DNA from: M3007 sp031425155
Lineage (GTDB): Bacteria; Bacteroidota; Bacteroidia; Chitinophagales; Saprospiraceae
NCBI GenBank assembly: GCA_031425155.1
Contig: JANPIV010000109.1
Span: forward strand, 51,152 to 115,151
Reading direction: 5' to 3'
DNA: 64,000 nucleotides
Shown here: positions 25,729 to 34,039 of the stretch, piece by piece
Layout of the letters: each line of letters begins with the position of its first letter
Position numbering within the stretch: position 1 is the first letter of the stretch
Translations under genes and position numbers: made by a program
Notes under the pieces: generated by a model
The model's database searches: none
What the model saw: the letters and a program-made list of their open reading frames with translations, nothing else
What the model was told of the DNA's origin: nothing

Positions 25729-26163
25729 ATGAAAAAAACATTCTTTGCAGGCATCTTATGCTGCTGCTTTCTTCCGCTCGCCCTCCATTCCCAATCGATC
25801 GTATCCATGCCGGTGACGGATGCCAAGACGGGGGCCACGTTCAACTACAACCTGGGGGAAGAAGACGTGGATGCGCTCTACAAGTGCTATAAAATGGTGA
25901 AAAAAGAAGATGGGGCCGCCGATATTATCGCCCGGGAAACCTTTCGCACCCTGCTGATCAATTATTTTGTGAAAAACCCCAAGACGACCTCGGAACGGCT
26001 GCGCTATGCCCGCCTGACTTCGGCGGGCCTCGAATTGGCGGAAGCACTGGGCAATAAAAAAGATGATAAAACCCAAAAAGAGGGCAAATCAGCATCGGCG
26101 ATCACCTTGTTGTTGCAGGAACTCTTGCCGGCGGAGGGAACTGGCGAAGCAAAAAACAAATAA
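25729..26163 (+). CDS. Secreted protein of unknown function
   Basis: A 144-residue protein with a signal peptide (F-A-G-I-L-C-C-C-F-L-P-L-A-L-H-S-Q, cleavage near residue 22). The rest is helical, with Y-N-L-G-E-E-D-V-D-A-L-Y-K-C-Y-K-M and a Lys/Glu-rich segment near the end. No family recognised. It is transcribed away from the sigma/CHAT operon and is followed 46 bases later by a DUF1573 protein, probably in one transcript. Confidence 0.65.
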   Translation: MKKTFFAGILCCCFLPLALHSQSIVSMPVTDAKTGATFNYNLGEEDVDALYKCYKMVKKEDGAADIIARETFRTLLINYFVKNPKTTSERLRYARLTSAGLELAEALGNKKDDKTQKEGKSASAITLLLQELLPAEGTGEAKNK

Positions 26164-26209
26164 TTTTCTCGACCTCTACACATTCTCCACCTTTCAATTT
26201 CTGGTACCA

Positions 26210-26776
26210 ATGAAACTCACTTCCATTTTTTTGTGGCTTGGACTGCTGTCCGGCATACTTTCAGGCAGCCCCATCGCTGCTCAACAGACCGGCCCTAAGA
26301 CAAATAAACCCACTACGACAAAGCCCTCCACAATTCCCTCCAAACCCGACATTGCCTACTCTGGCCCCGTTGTGGGCGATCCTGTTACCAATCAAAGCTA
26401 TCAAAAGCCAAAACTGGATTTTGTGGCGACCGCAACCAGCGATAATCTTTGTAAGGATAAAGATTGCCACTCCATATTACGAAAAGGAGCTTATCCGGTT
26501 CGGTTGTTTTCCATCAAGAACATTGGCACGGAGCCTTTGATAATCATATCGGCAAAAGGCAGTTGTGGTTGTGTCACGATCGCTTATCCGCAAGAACCCA
26601 TTATGCCCGGTGCAACCGCCAAACTGGAAATAAGATACGATACCAATAGGATCGGTACTTTTATGAAAACGGTCACGCTGAAAACCAATTCCAACCACCC
26701 GGAATTGACCATCCAGCTTACCGGGGAAGTAGCGGAGTGCGCTCCTAAATGCCAACCCAAACCCGACCACGAATAA
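26210..26776 (+). CDS. Secreted DUF1573 (Ig-like fold) protein
   Basis: A 188-residue protein with a signal peptide (I-F-L-W-L-G-L-L-S-G-I-L-S-G-S-P-I-A-A-Q), a Thr/Pro/Ser-rich linker (25-60), and a DUF1573 domain (about 85-180) with the hallmark S-C-G-C-V-T-I-A-Y-P, P-I-M-P-G-A-T-A-K-L-E-I and G-T-F-M-K-T-V-T-L-K-T-N. The Cys pair in G-S-C-G-C is conserved in the family. The ATG at 26210 is chosen because it begins the signal peptide; the longer frame is basic and overlaps the previous gene. Confidence 0.85.
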   Translation: MKLTSIFLWLGLLSGILSGSPIAAQQTGPKTNKPTTTKPSTIPSKPDIAYSGPVVGDPVTNQSYQKPKLDFVATATSDNLCKDKDCHSILRKGAYPVRLFSIKNIGTEPLIIISAKGSCGCVTIAYPQEPIMPGATAKLEIRYDTNRIGTFMKTVTLKTNSNHPELTIQLTGEVAECAPKCQPKPDHE

Positions 26777-26855
26777 ACGGTATTTACTAACCCCCAAAAG
26801 TTTTAGCAAACGTTTCTCCTGCGTAACATCGGTAACTAACCAATAAAAACAGACA

Positions 26856-29147
26856 ATGAATCAATCTCCAATTTGTTTTTGGCATTCTGACCCAATCAGA
26901 CCTAATGAAATTGTGCTTATTGCTGGTGCAAACTTTGATGCTTCAGAGGCAAATTTAAATAAAATTAGAATTTATCAAGTCAATGACAATTTGCCGACCA
27001 TTATCCATTGGCACATGGATATTCCTCCTGATTCCGCTTCTCTACCTCATTTAACCATTAATACTATTCAGCCTACAAGCGAATCACTCAAATTTCTTTT
27101 GCCCAAAACATTTAGTTTTGGAATATATAAATATCAAATAATAAACAATGCCAATCATACCCAATCAGTGTTTTATTATTTAAACAGACCACAAATTTGG
27201 TGGATTCAAGGCGATAAAGGAACTACTGGAATATCAGGTGGACGTATCAGAATACTCGGCAAATGCTTGGCCTTTCCAGATGAAAAATCCATATTCCCAC
27301 CCAGTCCTTCAAAAAAACCAATTGTTTTTTTATTGAAAATTGGAAAGACTACTGCAAGAAGATTAACACTAACTAAAGTTACACAATGGGATATAGAAGC
27401 ACAATTGCCTCCAAACCTGACAGAAGGGAAATACAAAATTTATGTCCACAATGGATATGGTGGCATAAAAGAAATAAGCGAGCCGCATGAAGTAAATATT
27501 ACAATGAAACCCCTGCTAAACAATACGATTTTTAACATCCTTGACTTTGGAGCAGACAAGACTGGAGCATCTGATTCTACAGCGGCTCTACTTACTGCTT
27601 TGAATGCAGCAAGAGTTAATGGAGGAGGAATTGTATTTTTACCGAGAGGTCGCTTTTCAATAAAGTTATTCAATGACGACAACACACCGATTACCATTAA
27701 CATACCACCTAACACTATACTTCGAGGAGAAGGACGAGATAAATCATGTTTGTTTTGGTCGCCTTTTGCAGGAGGAGATGAAGCAAAATTAATAGGTCAA
27801 GGAGCTCTTAATCCTCCAGATTCGCTATTACAAGGAGATGGTGCGTTTGGAATAGAACACATTAGTATATTATCTTCGTATCACCGACATGTAATAAATG
27901 GACAAAGCGGGATCGGGAATATTATCATTGATAACGTAATTATCAGGGCAAATGTATATATGGGGCATTTGACAGATGAAGAATATGATAGGAGATTTAG
28001 AATAATGAAAAATGTTTTAGGTGATGATGCATCCTGTATTATTTTAAATGGACCAAATTTAAAAATAACAAATTGCGATTTATACGGAAGTGTAAATGCA
28101 ATATGGATAAGACAAGGAACCGGAGTATATATTGCAAATAACATCTTGCGTACAGGCAGGTTTGGCAATAATGATATTGTAAATTGCCAAGATTTGATAT
28201 TTGAAAACAACAAAATCATTGGAGGGGATTTGATTGCGGTTGGCGGCGGGATAGCATGTAGAGGATTTGTACCACAAGAACAAAAAAATATTCTTTATTC
28301 AAAAAATATTTTTAAACAATTTTATGGCAGAAATGGAGAATGCATTACTTCTGATGGTGGAAGTCATGCGTATATGGGAGGAATTAAATTACCTATTGTT
28401 GGCAATTTAATTGAATTACAGTCTCCTCGCCTTGATTCAGGCAAGGTTTGGACAGGTGGGGCAATCTATATTTTGAAAGGAAAGGGGGCAGGTCAATTTA
28501 GGAGAATTGAAAACATAGGCATTGATGATAAAACAGTAGAAATCCAAACCCCTTTTTTAATCTCGCCTGATGAGACTTCAATTGTAAGCATTTGCCCATT
28601 TCAAGCCCACTACTTGTTCATTGAAAATGAGTTTGAAGATGGAGGTCCAGCAATCCAGTTTTATGGCAGTTCGATAGAACATATTCTATATGGTAATACG
28701 AGTAAACGAACATCTGGTTTCCATAATCAAGGAATGGCTGATGAATTATATTTTTATCAACCCAGTTGGTTTATCCAGTTTATAAACAACCGAATAATTG
28801 AAGCAAATACCATTATTGGCCCGTTAAGTAGTTTTCCTCCCACAGATGTTTTTATTGCAACAGTTGACAGTCATCAAGGCTCAATAGATTTCCCTGACCC
28901 TTACGGACCTAATAGGAAAAATTTGGCTCGGTGGGCTGTGCATAGACATAATCATATAAAAAACAATGGAATAATTGGCGTGATTGGAGGAGTAGATGTT
29001 GTCATTGATTCAAATATTGTTGAAAACAGCAATATGGGTATTTATGTAGAAGAACATTCACATAATGTTCTTCTACATAAAAATATGTTTAATGATGTTG
29101 ACATTAACATTTCAGACATTGGCGGTGTAGCAACATTGCTGTCCTAA
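26856..29147 (+). CDS. Right-handed beta-helix protein (pectate lyase superfamily-like) with N-terminal IPT-like domains
   Basis: A 763-residue protein. Residues 1-215 resemble two IPT/TIG-type beta-sandwiches (P-I-R-P-N-E-I-V-L-I-A-G-A-N-F and G-G-R-I-R-I-L-G-K-C-L). Next comes F-N-I-L-D-F-G-A-D-K-T-G-A-S-D-S-T, the opening of pectate-lyase-superfamily beta-helices, then many N-x-I or N-N-x-I helix rungs to the end. No catalytic set is obvious, so it may bind or cleave a polysaccharide. No signal peptide or T9SS tail is seen, which is unexpected for such a fold. It is much more AT-rich than its neighbours, suggesting transfer. An 18-bp perfect hairpin lies inside at 29041-29081. Confidence 0.75.
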   Translation: MNQSPICFWHSDPIRPNEIVLIAGANFDASEANLNKIRIYQVNDNLPTIIHWHMDIPPDSASLPHLTINTIQPTSESLKFLLPKTFSFGIYKYQIINNANHTQSVFYYLNRPQIWWIQGDKGTTGISGGRIRILGKCLAFPDEKSIFPPSPSKKPIVFLLKIGKTTARRLTLTKVTQWDIEAQLPPNLTEGKYKIYVHNGYGGIKEISEPHEVNITMKPLLNNTIFNILDFGADKTGASDSTAALLTALNAARVNGGGIVFLPRGRFSIKLFNDDNTPITINIPPNTILRGEGRDKSCLFWSPFAGGDEAKLIGQGALNPPDSLLQGDGAFGIEHISILSSYHRHVINGQSGIGNIIIDNVIIRANVYMGHLTDEEYDRRFRIMKNVLGDDASCIILNGPNLKITNCDLYGSVNAIWIRQGTGVYIANNILRTGRFGNNDIVNCQDLIFENNKIIGGDLIAVGGGIACRGFVPQEQKNILYSKNIFKQFYGRNGECITSDGGSHAYMGGIKLPIVGNLIELQSPRLDSGKVWTGGAIYILKGKGAGQFRRIENIGIDDKTVEIQTPFLISPDETSIVSICPFQAHYLFIENEFEDGGPAIQFYGSSIEHILYGNTSKRTSGFHNQGMADELYFYQPSWFIQFINNRIIEANTIIGPLSSFPPTDVFIATVDSHQGSIDFPDPYGPNRKNLARWAVHRHNHIKNNGIIGVIGGVDVVIDSNIVENSNMGIYVEEHSHNVLLHKNMFNDVDINISDIGGVATLLS
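29041..29081 (+). repeat. Perfect 18-bp hairpin inside a coding region
   Basis: TTTATGTAGAAGAACATT (29041-29058) and AATGTTCTTCTACATAAA (29064-29081) are exact inverted copies around the loop CACAT. It lies about 65 bases before the stop of the beta-helix gene. Confidence 0.8.
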
Positions 29148-29298
29148 ATGCAAACCTAGATACAAATAGTACCTGAACTTGAGATCGTTGTTGGCTTGAT
29201 TTAAACACTTGCTCGACCTAAATTTTCACTTTTTTTCAAGAAATGCTTCTTTCACCCGATGGCTGGTCAGTCCTACCCATCACTACCTTTATTTTTCT

Positions 29299-30546
29299 AT
29301 GAAAACCTTCCTTTTTTTCTTTCTAAATCGGCATAATTGCCAGTTTCTTACGCTCTGCTTTTGCCTTATGGCGAATATATCTGCCCATGCGCAAGGCAGT
29401 ACCGCTATACTGAATGGCGAACTTTCCAGCCTTAGATCCCCCACTGGCAATGGCCAGCCTATTTTTGGGCAATTAACATCCGTGGTCGGCTGTTTTGCCA
29501 ATGGGAAAGTGCAATTTTCTACCGCTACCCGTAGCACTAATGGCAGTATACAAAGTTACAAAGTCGGCATGAGCCAAAGTGAAATGCAAACCTTTTTTGA
29601 TAGTCAGTCTGGCTATCACCAGACGTTTATCCAGGGTTATTATAGCAATGGCGAAGTAAAGTACAATGCTATTTTTGAAAAATCACCCGTCAATTCCTGG
29701 TATGCTGCCCACGCCATAGCCGATGTTACGGCACTGAATACGATGTTGGCAGAGGCCAAAAGCAAAGGTTATCGCCCGCGTTGTTTGAGTGGATATCAAA
29801 CCGGTCTAGTGACGGTTGGTTTTGCCGCCATTTTTGAAAAATATGCCACCAATCCAGCCTGGCAAGTAGAGAAATCCCTGACGGCGGCTCAATACCAGGA
29901 AAAATTCAACTATTGGACCGCACGGGGCTATCGCCTTGAATTTGCCACTGGCTATACGTTGTCGGGTATCGATCTGTACATCGCACTTTTTGTAAAAGAG
30001 GCCGGACCTGGCTGGTACAGCTATCATGGGATGAACGGGGCTAATTTTAAAACCGAGCAAGACAAAGCCACGGCCAAGGGATACTACCTGAAATGCTTAA
30101 GTTACTACGGTGCTAGTGGGAATACCTATCTGGCTATTTGGGAGGAGGCCCCAAAAATTACTTTGACGGGGGAGATTTACTGGTCATCCGTCCCGGCAGA
30201 TGGCTCTACCTGTGGGTTGATTTTTGAAAGTGAAAATAAGTTCTTAGGACGGTTGACCAAAGCCAATGGGGAATTTATTTCCACCCATATTCAGTATGGC
30301 CCGGTAGTCAGCCAGGGAAATATAAAGAAAATGACCTACAAAATCACCAATTTGGTTTCCACCTACGGTTACGATTATGACCTCCGCAATAATGGAAAAT
30401 ACCAAACGGTGGACAACAATGGACAAATCAGTCCCAAACTTTCCAATTTTATTATCGCTAAGCAGCGTATTTATACGGGTGTTGTTCCCGCCGCTGCTGC
30501 CAGCATTCCTTTGCACGCCATCTTTTGCCCGACGGTGCCTAATTAA
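29299..30546 (+). CDS. Secreted protein with bacterial tandem repeat domain 1-like repeats
   Basis: A 415-residue protein with a signal peptide (F-L-T-L-C-F-C-L-M-A-N-I-S-A-H-A-Q, cleavage near residue 31). Residues 45-300 hold about four to five repeats of roughly 50 residues with the pattern K-G-Y-R-x-x-C-L-S-G-Y...Y-x-A-I-F-E-K...W-Y-x-x-H-G-M, which I recognise as BTRD1-type repeats found in secreted serine-hydrolase-like and binding proteins. The C-terminal 110 residues form a different beta-rich domain. No catalytic triad is visible. The ATG at 29299 is used; the longer frame adds a non-signal-like leader. Confidence 0.7.
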   Translation: MKTFLFFFLNRHNCQFLTLCFCLMANISAHAQGSTAILNGELSSLRSPTGNGQPIFGQLTSVVGCFANGKVQFSTATRSTNGSIQSYKVGMSQSEMQTFFDSQSGYHQTFIQGYYSNGEVKYNAIFEKSPVNSWYAAHAIADVTALNTMLAEAKSKGYRPRCLSGYQTGLVTVGFAAIFEKYATNPAWQVEKSLTAAQYQEKFNYWTARGYRLEFATGYTLSGIDLYIALFVKEAGPGWYSYHGMNGANFKTEQDKATAKGYYLKCLSYYGASGNTYLAIWEEAPKITLTGEIYWSSVPADGSTCGLIFESENKFLGRLTKANGEFISTHIQYGPVVSQGNIKKMTYKITNLVSTYGYDYDLRNNGKYQTVDNNGQISPKLSNFIIAKQRIYTGVVPAAAASIPLHAIFCPTVPN

Positions 30547-30993
30547 AATTAAAAAATCCAATACCGGATGGAACCAGTCGGTGAATAAATTTAGTTCCTC
30601 CACCTTGGCGGCGGCAGCGTGGGTGCCCACGTTCGACGACATAAAAATAAAAACCAACTTGAACGGCAGAAAAATTGCTTTGAAAAACCGCCAACGGGGG
30701 AAAAGCAGCACGACCGTTCTGGTGGTAGAAAGCAGCAACGCCGCAAAGACCAGCGAAATTGACATCAGCGAAATCGAGGGACGAAGCGAGGAGATTGAGC
30801 AGGGGGTATATGACTTTTGGGCGCGGGGACGGGCGAAGTGATCAATCCAACTTGATCGCGGCACCCGTTCCTACATGTCCTTTTCTCAGGGCAGCCCATA
30901 CCCCTTATCCAAATCATCCAACACCAACACCCGCAGGTTGGTCTGGGCCTCGGTGATGGAAGCTTTCCAAAAAGTAAGTGAAACAGGCTTGTA
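30547..30993. other. Region without a convincing gene
   Basis: Both strands carry open frames that run into the 3' end of the preceding gene, and neither shows a recognisable domain. A minus-strand hydrophobic stretch (about 30640-30770) could be a fragment of a membrane protein. Just after the DUF3822 stop, 30891-30998 is open in the same frame as that gene for about 35 codons (ends L-V-L-D-D-L-D-K-G-Y-G-L-P). These are noted as possible gene remnants only. Confidence 0.35.
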
Positions 30994-31845
30994 TCAAGTA
31001 GTCGTTTGCAAACTATACAGGTCAAAAAAAGTATGACTCGGCAAAACACCCGCCGACACCGGCAATGGAAAAGCCTCGCGTAATAAGCCAAATTGCAGAG
31101 AGCGAAAGTAACGCTGGAGCAGGCGGAAAATCTCTGAATCCTCGACCAGACTGCCCGTCAGCAGCAGCGGCGTTTCCAGCGGACTGAGCCGGAACTGCTC
31201 GTAGGCCAGCAAGGTGTAGTACAACACATCGCTGGGTTGTTTAAATTGAAAAGCGTTGTAAAACAACAGGTTCTGTCGGTCGAATACCGTGACGAAGAGC
31301 GAGGAAAAGCGCAGATGAACGCAAACTTCATACCCGCTGCGAATGCTGTATTTTTGGTAGGCAGGCAGCAAAGTAGCGGCCAGATGCGTCGTTTGGGCCT
31401 CTGGGAAATACTGCCCGACGAGGCGGTAAATAGCGGGCTCCACGGCATACACCAGCACACAATCGAAGGCCGGAAGTGCCGTGTAGCCATAGGTATAATC
31501 ACCGGGATGCAGCAGCATTTTGAAATAAGTCGACAGATCGTCGGGTTGGAAAAGGCGGCGGGGCACCAGCGTAGCGTTCAGGTTGGAAAAAGCACAGCGC
31601 ACCCGGCTGTAAAGATGTGCCAGCAGCGTCTCGTGGCCAAAAACGCGGCGCACATCAGCCTCCGTCTCCACGAAACTGCGGCCCGCATTGGAAAACGGCT
31701 GGATCTGCAACGCCAAAGGCCGCCCAAACGCATCGGTAGCCAACAGCGAGATGCCGTCGGAGCCAATAACGAGATTAAGCGTCCCGTTCCGCGCAGTTTC
31801 GGCGGTCAGTTGCGCGTCGGTAAAATCAAAAATGCGTTGCTCCAT
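30994..31845 (-). CDS. DUF3822 family protein
   Basis: A 283-residue protein with the layout of DUF3822: an N-terminal actin/ASKHA-like half (L-V-I-G-S-D-G-I-S-L-L-A-T), central Y-S-I-R-S-G-Y-E-V-C-V-H-L-R-F-S-S-L, F-N-A-F-Q-F-K-Q-P-S-D-V-L-Y-Y, and the terminal S-H-T-F-F-D-L-Y-S-L. The family is specific to Bacteroidota and of unknown role; in many genomes it lies next to rsmD, but here rsmD is 12 kb away. The ATG at 31845 gives the usual M-E-Q start; 20 upstream residues in frame look non-native. Confidence 0.85.
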   Translation of the reverse strand: MEQRIFDFTDAQLTAETARNGTLNLVIGSDGISLLATDAFGRPLALQIQPFSNAGRSFVETEADVRRVFGHETLLAHLYSRVRCAFSNLNATLVPRRLFQPDDLSTYFKMLLHPGDYTYGYTALPAFDCVLVYAVEPAIYRLVGQYFPEAQTTHLAATLLPAYQKYSIRSGYEVCVHLRFSSLFVTVFDRQNLLFYNAFQFKQPSDVLYYTLLAYEQFRLSPLETPLLLTGSLVEDSEIFRLLQRYFRSLQFGLLREAFPLPVSAGVLPSHTFFDLYSLQTTT

Positions 31846-31966
31846 GCTGCCAAAACAAAGGCCGGAAACCCGAAACCCGCCGCAAATATCGTATTGCTGA
31901 CGCATTTTTTGGCTTTCCGGCCCTAACTTGTCGAAATATTTGATCTTTCAACAATTTCCCGTAATG

Positions 31967-32395
31967 TTATTTTGCCGCTACCGCCGCTGGCCCACCAACC
32001 GCCGCTGCACCGATTTTGCAGGCACCATTATACCGCGCACCTTCTTCGACGATCATAGTTCGAGCCGTAATATTGCCTTCAATGACCGCCGTATCCATCA
32101 GATGCAGGGCTTCTTTGACGAACACATCGCCCTTGATTTTGCCTTTGATGGCTGCATCGCGGGCCTTGATATTGCCCTGTACATAGCTGGTATCGCCCAT
32201 CACGAAGCGTTTTTCTACTTCTACTTCGCCGTGAATGGCCCCGTCCAGGCGCACATTTTCGACGCAGACGAATTTCCCTTCGATGGTCGTGCCTTTCGCG
32301 ATGACGGTGGTGCCTGCACTGTCTTTGTCGTTGCCCATCGGTAAATTCATGGGGGAAGACGCCGGCTTCTTGTCTTTGGTATTGCTGGAAAACAT
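31967..32395 (-). CDS. Bactofilin (polymer-forming cytoskeletal protein)
   Basis: A 142-residue bactofilin. A flexible N-terminal tail (1-28) precedes the beta-helix core (about 29-125), whose rungs repeat as G-T-T-I-E-G-K-F, V-R-L-D-G-A-I-H-G-E-V-E, Y-V-Q-G-N-I-K-A-R-D-A-A-I-K-G-K-I-K-G-D and A-V-I-E-G-N-I-T-A-R. The tail is Ala/Gly-rich. Bactofilins self-assemble into filaments that scaffold cell shape and wall enzymes. It diverges from tsaD. Confidence 0.92.
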   Translation of the reverse strand: MFSSNTKDKKPASSPMNLPMGNDKDSAGTTVIAKGTTIEGKFVCVENVRLDGAIHGEVEVEKRFVMGDTSYVQGNIKARDAAIKGKIKGDVFVKEALHLMDTAVIEGNITARTMIVEEGARYNGACKIGAAAVGGPAAVAAK

Positions 32396-32522
32396 ACTGA
32401 TTAAAAATTTTGCAAATATGAGAAATGTTTTGATACGGCGACCGATTTTTCAAAACTCCCTTTTAATCGGCCACCGCACGTTCCCTTTACAAAGAATCAT
32501 GCCAACTACGCGACCAAAACCG

Positions 32523-32530
32523 TATTTTTG
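32523..32530 (+). promoter_or_regulatory. -7 element (TATTTTTG) for tsaD
   Basis: It matches TAnnTTTG 46 bases before the tsaD start. No -33 TTG at the right spacing. Confidence 0.35.
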
Positions 32531-32576
32531 TCGCCCTTTTTCAGGCAACTTTTATTTCCCTGAAAAACATACTACT

Positions 32577-33569
32577 ATGTCAGTTACTATTTTAGCCATC
32601 GAATCTTCCTGCGACGATACCTCTGCCGCCGTCATCCGCGACGGCGTGGTGTTATCCAATTGCGTGGCCAATCAGGAGGTGCATCAGTTGTATGGCGGCG
32701 TGGTGCCGGAAGTGGCTTCGCGGGCGCATCAGGCCAATATCATTCCGGTGGTTGCGCTGGCCCTCCAAAAAGCGGGCGTAACCAAAAACGAGCTCACGGC
32801 GGTGGCTTTTACGCGGGGACCTGGCCTGCTGGGCTCGTTGCTGGTAGGTACTTCCTTTGCCAAAGCCCTGGCTCTGAGTTTCGATTTGCCGCTGATTGAA
32901 GTGAACCACCTGACCGCGCATGTGCTGGCGCATTTTGCCGAAGAACCAAAGCCCAAATTCCCTTTTTTATGTCTGACAGTCAGCGGCGGCCACACGCAGA
33001 TTATCGAGGTGCGTGATTTTCACGACCTGGAAATACTCGGCCAAACCATTGATGATGCCGCCGGGGAGGCTTTCGATAAATCGGGAAAACTGCTCGGACT
33101 GGGTTACCCTGCCGGGCCGCTCATTGACAAATATGCCCGTCAGGGAGAGCCACGTTTTCCATTCCCGGAGCCGGAAGTGGCGGGGCTAGATTTCAGTTTC
33201 AGCGGTCTGAAAACTTCGATTTTGTATTTTATAAAACGCGAAACTGCCGCCAACCCGGATTTTATTGCTCAAAACCTGAACGACCTTTGCGCCTCCATTC
33301 AGGAACGGATTGTAACGATTTTACTCAAAAAACTACGTAAGGCGGCACGTCAGACCGGCATTCGCGAGATTGCCATTGCCGGCGGCGTCAGTGCCAATTC
33401 CGGCCTGCGGCAGGCCCTGACCGCGATGGGCGAGCAGGAAGGCTGGACGACTTATATTCCGGCTTTTCAATATTGTACCGACAACGCAGGTATGATTGGC
33501 GTAGCCGCTTATTATAAATACCTGCGCGGGGAATTCTGCGAACAAAACGTTACGCCTTTCGCGCGATGA
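32577..33569 (+). CDS. tsaD: tRNA N6-adenosine threonylcarbamoyltransferase
   Basis: A 330-residue TsaD. It transfers threonylcarbamoyl to A37 of ANN-decoding tRNAs, together with TsaB and TsaE. Landmarks: I-L-A-I-E-S-S-C-D-D-T-S, G-G-V-V-P-E-V-A-S-R-A-H, the metal-binding N-H-L-T-A-H, G-G-H-T-Q-I-I, D-D-A-A-G-E-A-F-D-K, and the late G-G-V-S-A-N-S-G-L-R plus T-D-N-A-G-M-I. Length is normal. The ATG at 32577 starts M-S-V-T-I-L-A-I-E as in relatives; upstream frame is not conserved-looking. Confidence 0.97.
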   Translation: MSVTILAIESSCDDTSAAVIRDGVVLSNCVANQEVHQLYGGVVPEVASRAHQANIIPVVALALQKAGVTKNELTAVAFTRGPGLLGSLLVGTSFAKALALSFDLPLIEVNHLTAHVLAHFAEEPKPKFPFLCLTVSGGHTQIIEVRDFHDLEILGQTIDDAAGEAFDKSGKLLGLGYPAGPLIDKYARQGEPRFPFPEPEVAGLDFSFSGLKTSILYFIKRETAANPDFIAQNLNDLCASIQERIVTILLKKLRKAARQTGIREIAIAGGVSANSGLRQALTAMGEQEGWTTYIPAFQYCTDNAGMIGVAAYYKYLRGEFCEQNVTPFAR

Positions 33570-33671
33570 ATAGTTACTGGTTATTAGTTGACTAGTTATT
33601 GGGTTGATGAGCAGTACATTACCTCACTTTTAGGTTAAACTAATTGAGCCGAAGTGTTTAGTATTTTACCT

Positions 33672-33934
33672 AACTGATGTTACGCACGATATAAAAATCA
33701 AGTGGAGATTTGAACGGGTCTTTCATCTACTCGATTTCTATTAGCCGTTGTTGCGCGTCCTCGCCAACAACCACGGCAGGGCAGTATGCTAAGTGCTAAT
33801 TCGTTGTTTTTCAGCAATTTAAACGTTCATTTTTTACTGGCTGCTCACTCCGCCGCTGTTGTTGGCGAGGACGCACAACAACGGCAGAAGTTGATTTCTC
33901 TGCCAAATCATGGTGGTTGTGCTTAACATCAGTT
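33672..33934. mobile_element. 263-bp MITE with AACTGATGTT ends, ACCT target duplication and inner palindrome
   Basis: The ends AACTGATGTTACGCACGA (from 33672) and, inverted, AACTGATGTTAAGCACAA (to 33934) match at 16 of 18 positions. ACCT occurs on both outer sides (33668-33671 and 33935-33938), fitting a 4-bp target duplication. Inside, 33745-33771 and 33858-33884 are 27-base inverted copies with a single mismatch (core GCGTCCTCGCCAACAAC). No coding capacity, so it would be moved by a transposase elsewhere. Confidence 0.8.
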
Positions 33935-33989
33935 ACCTAAGCATTTGTGAATGTGCCAACCACATCTGGTGGACAAACACCCTTTCTCC

Positions 33990-33997
33990 TACCTTTG
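33990..33997 (+). promoter_or_regulatory. -7 element (TACCTTTG) for the thioredoxin gene
   Basis: It fits TAnnTTTG and lies 42 bases before the start codon. The -33 region lacks a clear TTG. Confidence 0.45.
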
Positions 33998-34039
33998 GCA
34001 CGCCAATTTTTCTGTTGGCTTCACTAAAAACTTACTCGT

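Larger units (their letters stand above)
33570..34039. other. Intergenic region with leader-type repeat, a MITE and a promoter
   Basis: The 470 bases after tsaD carry GGTTATTAGTTGACTAGTTA-type repeats (33572-33600), a complete MITE (33672-33934) and the promoter of the thioredoxin gene. No gene is seen. Confidence 0.65.

Noticed and set aside
30244..30864. 206-codon minus-strand frame with a hydrophobic stretch
   Set aside because: Two thirds lie antisense to well-supported or open plus-strand sequence and no family is recognised; kept only as a possible remnant.
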